A program made the position numbers and the translations under genes. The notes beneath the pieces were generated by a model. That model worked only from the letters and a program-made list of their open reading frames with translations, had not been told where the DNA came from and ran no database searches. From Tetrastigma voinierianum (Eukaryota; Streptophyta; Magnoliopsida; Vitales; Vitaceae): 64,000 nucleotides of DNA. Positions 57,901-64,000 of this stretch are shown here, in pieces (position 1 is the first letter of the stretch; each line of letters begins with the position of its first letter). The DNA lies in contig JAEQBH010007411.1 in NCBI GenBank assembly GCA_016808115.1, positions 1 through 64,000 of the forward strand, written 5' to 3'.

Positions 57901-59388
57901 TGTTTCAAACTGTGACTGATCATTGAACCGAAAACTATCTGCCATGGTTCACCGGTTCGACCGTGGTCGAACCGACGACATCATAAATATATATTTTATA
58001 TATTATAATAAATAAATAAATAACTTTTGTTAGTAAATTTTGGACAAAGATTTCCACTTTTGTAGAGTTTTTCAAAATTTACACTCAAGTGAGTTTATCA
58101 TAATGTCACCGCTAAGATTCATGACTGGTGACGGAGGACCAATAGAATATAAATATTAAACTTAGATCATAAATAAGATATCATAGAAATAAAACATCAT
58201 CCAAATGGAAGAAATCAACCTATAATTCACATTCTTCAGGGAATATTTGATACCAAAAATCATTATTTATACACAACTCCGTACTTTTGCTACAACAAAT
58301 AGATATGGAAAATACTCTTATAAAATGCATAAACCATTCAATCTATCAAAATATGATCCTGCATTGAATTAGCTCTCATAGATGTATGCTTATCGAAAGT
58401 ACAAAACCATTAAGCATCTCGCATCATCACTGTAGTACATCATTTAATACATTGATTTGCTGCTTAAAGAACAGAAGCTACACTCATTTATTAGCATGAC
58501 CTTTCGATTAAAAAAACATAAGCTATTCTATTAAAAATAGAGAGGAAAAAAGGGATTTGGCATTAAATCCTATTAGAATATATAGATGCCCTTCAATAAC
58601 ATCTCCACAACTGAATCCTAATGGAATAAGCAAATGCCCATCAAGGATATCTCCACAAAGATGCACAATTAAGTTTTCCAATAAATCAAAATTCTCACAA
58701 AAAATGTCAGGATCTATGATAGTACGACAACAGGAAATATAGTGAAAAGAACGAGTGAACCCCAAGTTTAGGAAACATTTAAGATCTTAAAATAATAAAT
58801 TAAGAGGGGGGAAAGAATATACATATGTAAGAAAGCCCTTCATCTAAAACTGGTCTTTCCACTACACTGGCGAAGATCAAGAAAGCAAAGACTAAAACTT
58901 TAAATAAACGGAAAAATGTCAAGTCCGCGAATTAACATTTATTCGATACGGGAGCCCAAGTTGAAATCGAAAATACAAAACACTCAAGAACTCACCCAGC
59001 TCTCAAACCAAGTCCATGACGATAATGATAATGTAAAACCTTAATATGGACTGGCCGCGGTCGCTTAACTTCATGTCACCGTCGCAAGTGCAACGAGAGG
59101 AAAGTTAGGGCAAATGCTCCGAGAGTCAAGAAGCGGCAATCTTTCAGTCGCTTGATGCCAAAAACATCAAAACAACGCCTCTTCAATCTAAATTCCTTTT
59201 AAAAACTATATATGTTATTGAATAGGCCTGCCTGCGGTAAATCGCCGGCTCAACCGGCGAACCCGTTGAATCGCCGCTCACGCTCAATGCTCCGCTCAAT
59301 CGCATTCCGCTTAATCATTTGAACCAAACCGAAATGGTGACTCAGCTAGCGTTGAACCTACTGGGACGGGTCCAGCCTTTGAAAATAT
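57901..59388. mobile_element. possible non-autonomous hAT-like element
   Basis: The left end has TTTCAAACTGTGAC...GAACCG...GGTTCACCGGTTCGACC. The right end, read on the complement, starts TTTCAAAGGCTGGACCCG and continues with GGTTCAA and GGGTTCGCCGGTTGAGCCGG. Such GGTTCAA/CCGGTTCGAACC-rich ends are common in plant hAT-like MITEs. The interior, including the short frames at 58523-58765, shows no transposase. No 8-bp duplication was found and the right end is degenerate, so this is tentative. Confidence 0.35.
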
Positions 59389-59488
59389 CAAGAAAGGGTT
59401 TGAAAATAGATAGATAAAATATGAGCAAAGAAGTTGGTGGGAAATAAAAAGCAAGTCCTTTCAATACGTAGAGGAAAAAACAAGTGCA

Positions 59489-62194
<2,706 letters not shown>

Positions 62195-62830
62195 TTTTTT
62201 TTTTTTGATCAAGAAAAACAAGTATTATAACAGGAAAAATTCTTAGGAGTACACAGACGTGACACAAAGAAAGCTAAAACAAGACCAACAAATCTACCTA
62301 CACCCCAAATCCATGTGAGGAAATCTAGACGAGTTTGTGTTAGCATTGCTAAACAAAGTTAGCCCAGCCCATAAATTAGATATGTGCTAATTTTAACTCC
62401 TCCGGGTCGTGATAGCCTGCTTTAACGCCACTTGTTTCTAGCACACCATAGAGCCCAAAATAGACACGAGGGAGCTGTTGTCCATATTTTATTCCGCTTC
62501 TTTCCCACCGCAACTCCTTGCCAAGCTAAAAGGGTATGAAGGACCGAATGTGGGAACACCCAACTGGCCTCCACCATTGCCTCTAAACAAGTCCCACAAC
62601 ATTTTTGCACTTTTGCAATGGATCAATAAGTGGTCTATGGTCTCCTCGTCCTCCTCACACATAAAGCATCTGTTAGCAATGGAAAGAATGGGAAGGCAAA
62701 GCTGTCTCTTCTAATGATATGGTTCATATTCCATACCTCCCCACAAGCTCTATTTCATTCATCAGTGGAAGACTGAAGCGAAAAGCGGTCCCTTCTAATG
62801 ACAAAATGAGCTACAAGCACAAGTATTCAT
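62195..62830 (-). mobile_element. 3' end of an L1-type LINE, minus strand
   Basis: On the minus strand, a zf-RVT segment reads CFMCEEDEETIDHLLIHCKS (62602-62661) with LWDLF after it. The open frame 62422-62610 follows with SWVFPHSVLHTLLAWQGVAV, then GKKRNKIWTTAPSCLFWALW and CARNK. This is the usual order of ORF2 ends in plant LINEs. The element ends in a 12-base T run on + (62195-62206), i.e. a poly(A) tail on minus. There is one frameshift between the zinc-binding part and the later frame. It lacks endonuclease and RT, so it is heavily 5'-truncated. It is a different LINE lineage from that at 3186-4975, which has RNase H. Confidence 0.82.
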
Positions 62831-64000
62831 GCTAAAGGAGGAGATCCACAACTTAAGGAAAGGAGCAAAATTTAGGCGCACTCTGCCGCCACCGCACAAA
62901 ATAAGTCTCCAGTTTGGTTTTAGTCCGTCATATGAAGGAAAAATCAAGAAGAAGTTAACAAGAATGAAGACTGCTGCATGGAGGTGTTGAGTGAAGGAAG
63001 GGAGAAAAACATACACACCTGGGCTTTGGGTTTTCCCACCAAGACGGCCACTCCTTCCCGAAATCTACACTGGCTCTTATGCTAAGGCAATTAAGAAGGT
63101 TGCTTCGCCCCTTGCACGCCTCCCTCGACCGAATTCCCTGGGCCTTCCCGCATTAAGTAAACCTTCCGAGGAATAGGTGAGTAATTCCCTTAAGACCGTA
63201 ATTCAATGAGTAACAAATGCTAGAGTATATTCTTCTTTTCCAGCCGTATGAACTGTGTGTGAGCTAGACTCTTAGAGGGTCTACCAATCCTTCCTTTGAA
63301 CTAATTTCATTCATTTTCATAACAGTAAGGGCAAGCTAGCTAAATCCAAAACTACTTTAACTCGAGAAATTTCAAATGTTATTATTATTATAATTGTTTA
63401 CACTCACAAATTCTCGGCAGGCTAAAGTTGAATATGAATTTTAGTTAAGTGTTAGTTTTGTCAGGTTACTATTTTTGGACACTTGTGTTTCAACCCCTCG
63501 ATGGCTCACTTGATTCTGGAATAATTATAAAAGAAAGACATGAAAATGTAAAATACTTCAGATCATAGTATCTAAGTATTATTATTTTACCAAATCATAA
63601 ATATTACTTAACGACAATTTAAAATGTTTATGGTCTGCTTATCACCGAAAAGATAGAAAATCAAGATTATAAATCTAATTAAAGATTTATAATTTTAAAA
63701 TTATTTGATCTTTTTCTAATCAAAATTTGTTTATTCTTTTAAGAGTTGAGGGAGACTTGACCATTATAGTTTTTCTATCTCGAAAGCAAGCTTCAACGTT
63801 GTCATGGTGCATTAACGTGGAAAGTTACTATTTTCGAGCATTAATTTGGAAGTAATTTTTCCTCACTTTTTATTATCTTCAATACCTACCCTTCCATTTC
63901 TTTCATTCTAATCCATTATCCCCGCTACAACATTGCAGATAACATATGGATTTTAAAGCCAATGGTTGATTTACCTTTAAAATTAGAGACTAAAATTTCC
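62831..64000. other. spacer at the window end
   Basis: Short frames at 62795-63176 show no recognisable domain. From 63200 on the sequence is AT-rich. Nothing further is seen. Confidence 0.5.

Overview
The window is nuclear DNA from a flowering plant. The evidence is AT-rich intergenic sequence with long (TA)n tracts, plant L1-type LINEs, Ty3/gypsy chromovirus LTR retrotransposons with long LTRs, Tourist-like and other MITEs, and exons of a CC-NB-ARC-LRR (CNL) disease-resistance gene. Most gag-pol and NB-ARC reading frames are broken. The only clean coding sequence is three LRR exons. I cannot name the species; a dicot or other non-grass angiosperm fits best.

Layout. 1-5 kb: spacer, a cluster of six SINE-like repeats (1861-3185), then a 5'-truncated LINE on + (3186-4975). 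5-8.5 kb: AT-rich spacer with a ~400-bp MITE and two (TA)n tracts. 8.48-9.33 kb: a decayed CNL fragment. 12.7-21.0 kb: three minus-oriented solo LTRs of one chromovirus family. 21.0-21.9 kb: a Tourist-like MITE with TAA target duplication, plus a ~400-bp tandem duplication that includes its right half. 24.1-26.84 kb: a second CNL copy with CC, NB-ARC and first LRRs, full of frameshifts, ending at a recognisable splice donor. 27.5-46.4 kb is best read as one enormous intron of that gene. It holds a solo LTR, a 1.1-kb near-perfect inverted repeat and a 15.1-kb nested retrotransposon pair: element A with TSD AATTT, and element B inserted 48 bp inside A's 3' LTR. 46.5-55.9 kb: four further LRR exons, the first three open and all phase 0, separated by introns. 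One of these introns contains a solo LTR nested inside another solo LTR, each with its own 5-bp target duplication. 57.9-59.4 kb: a possible hAT-like element. 59.49-59.60 kb: a compound (TA)n(TG)n microsatellite. 62.2-62.8 kb: the 3' end of a minus-strand LINE. The rest is spacer in which I recognise no gene.

How it fits together. This is a resistance-gene locus whose LRR part grew by duplication of whole phase-0 exons with their flanking intron sequence. Chromovirus insertions and their solo-LTR remnants then inflated it. The reading frames of the retroelements and of the NB-ARC exon are broken mainly by small indels near CG-rich motifs. The AT-rich parts of the paired LTRs of element B are almost identical, so some of this damage may be sequence or assembly error rather than evolution.
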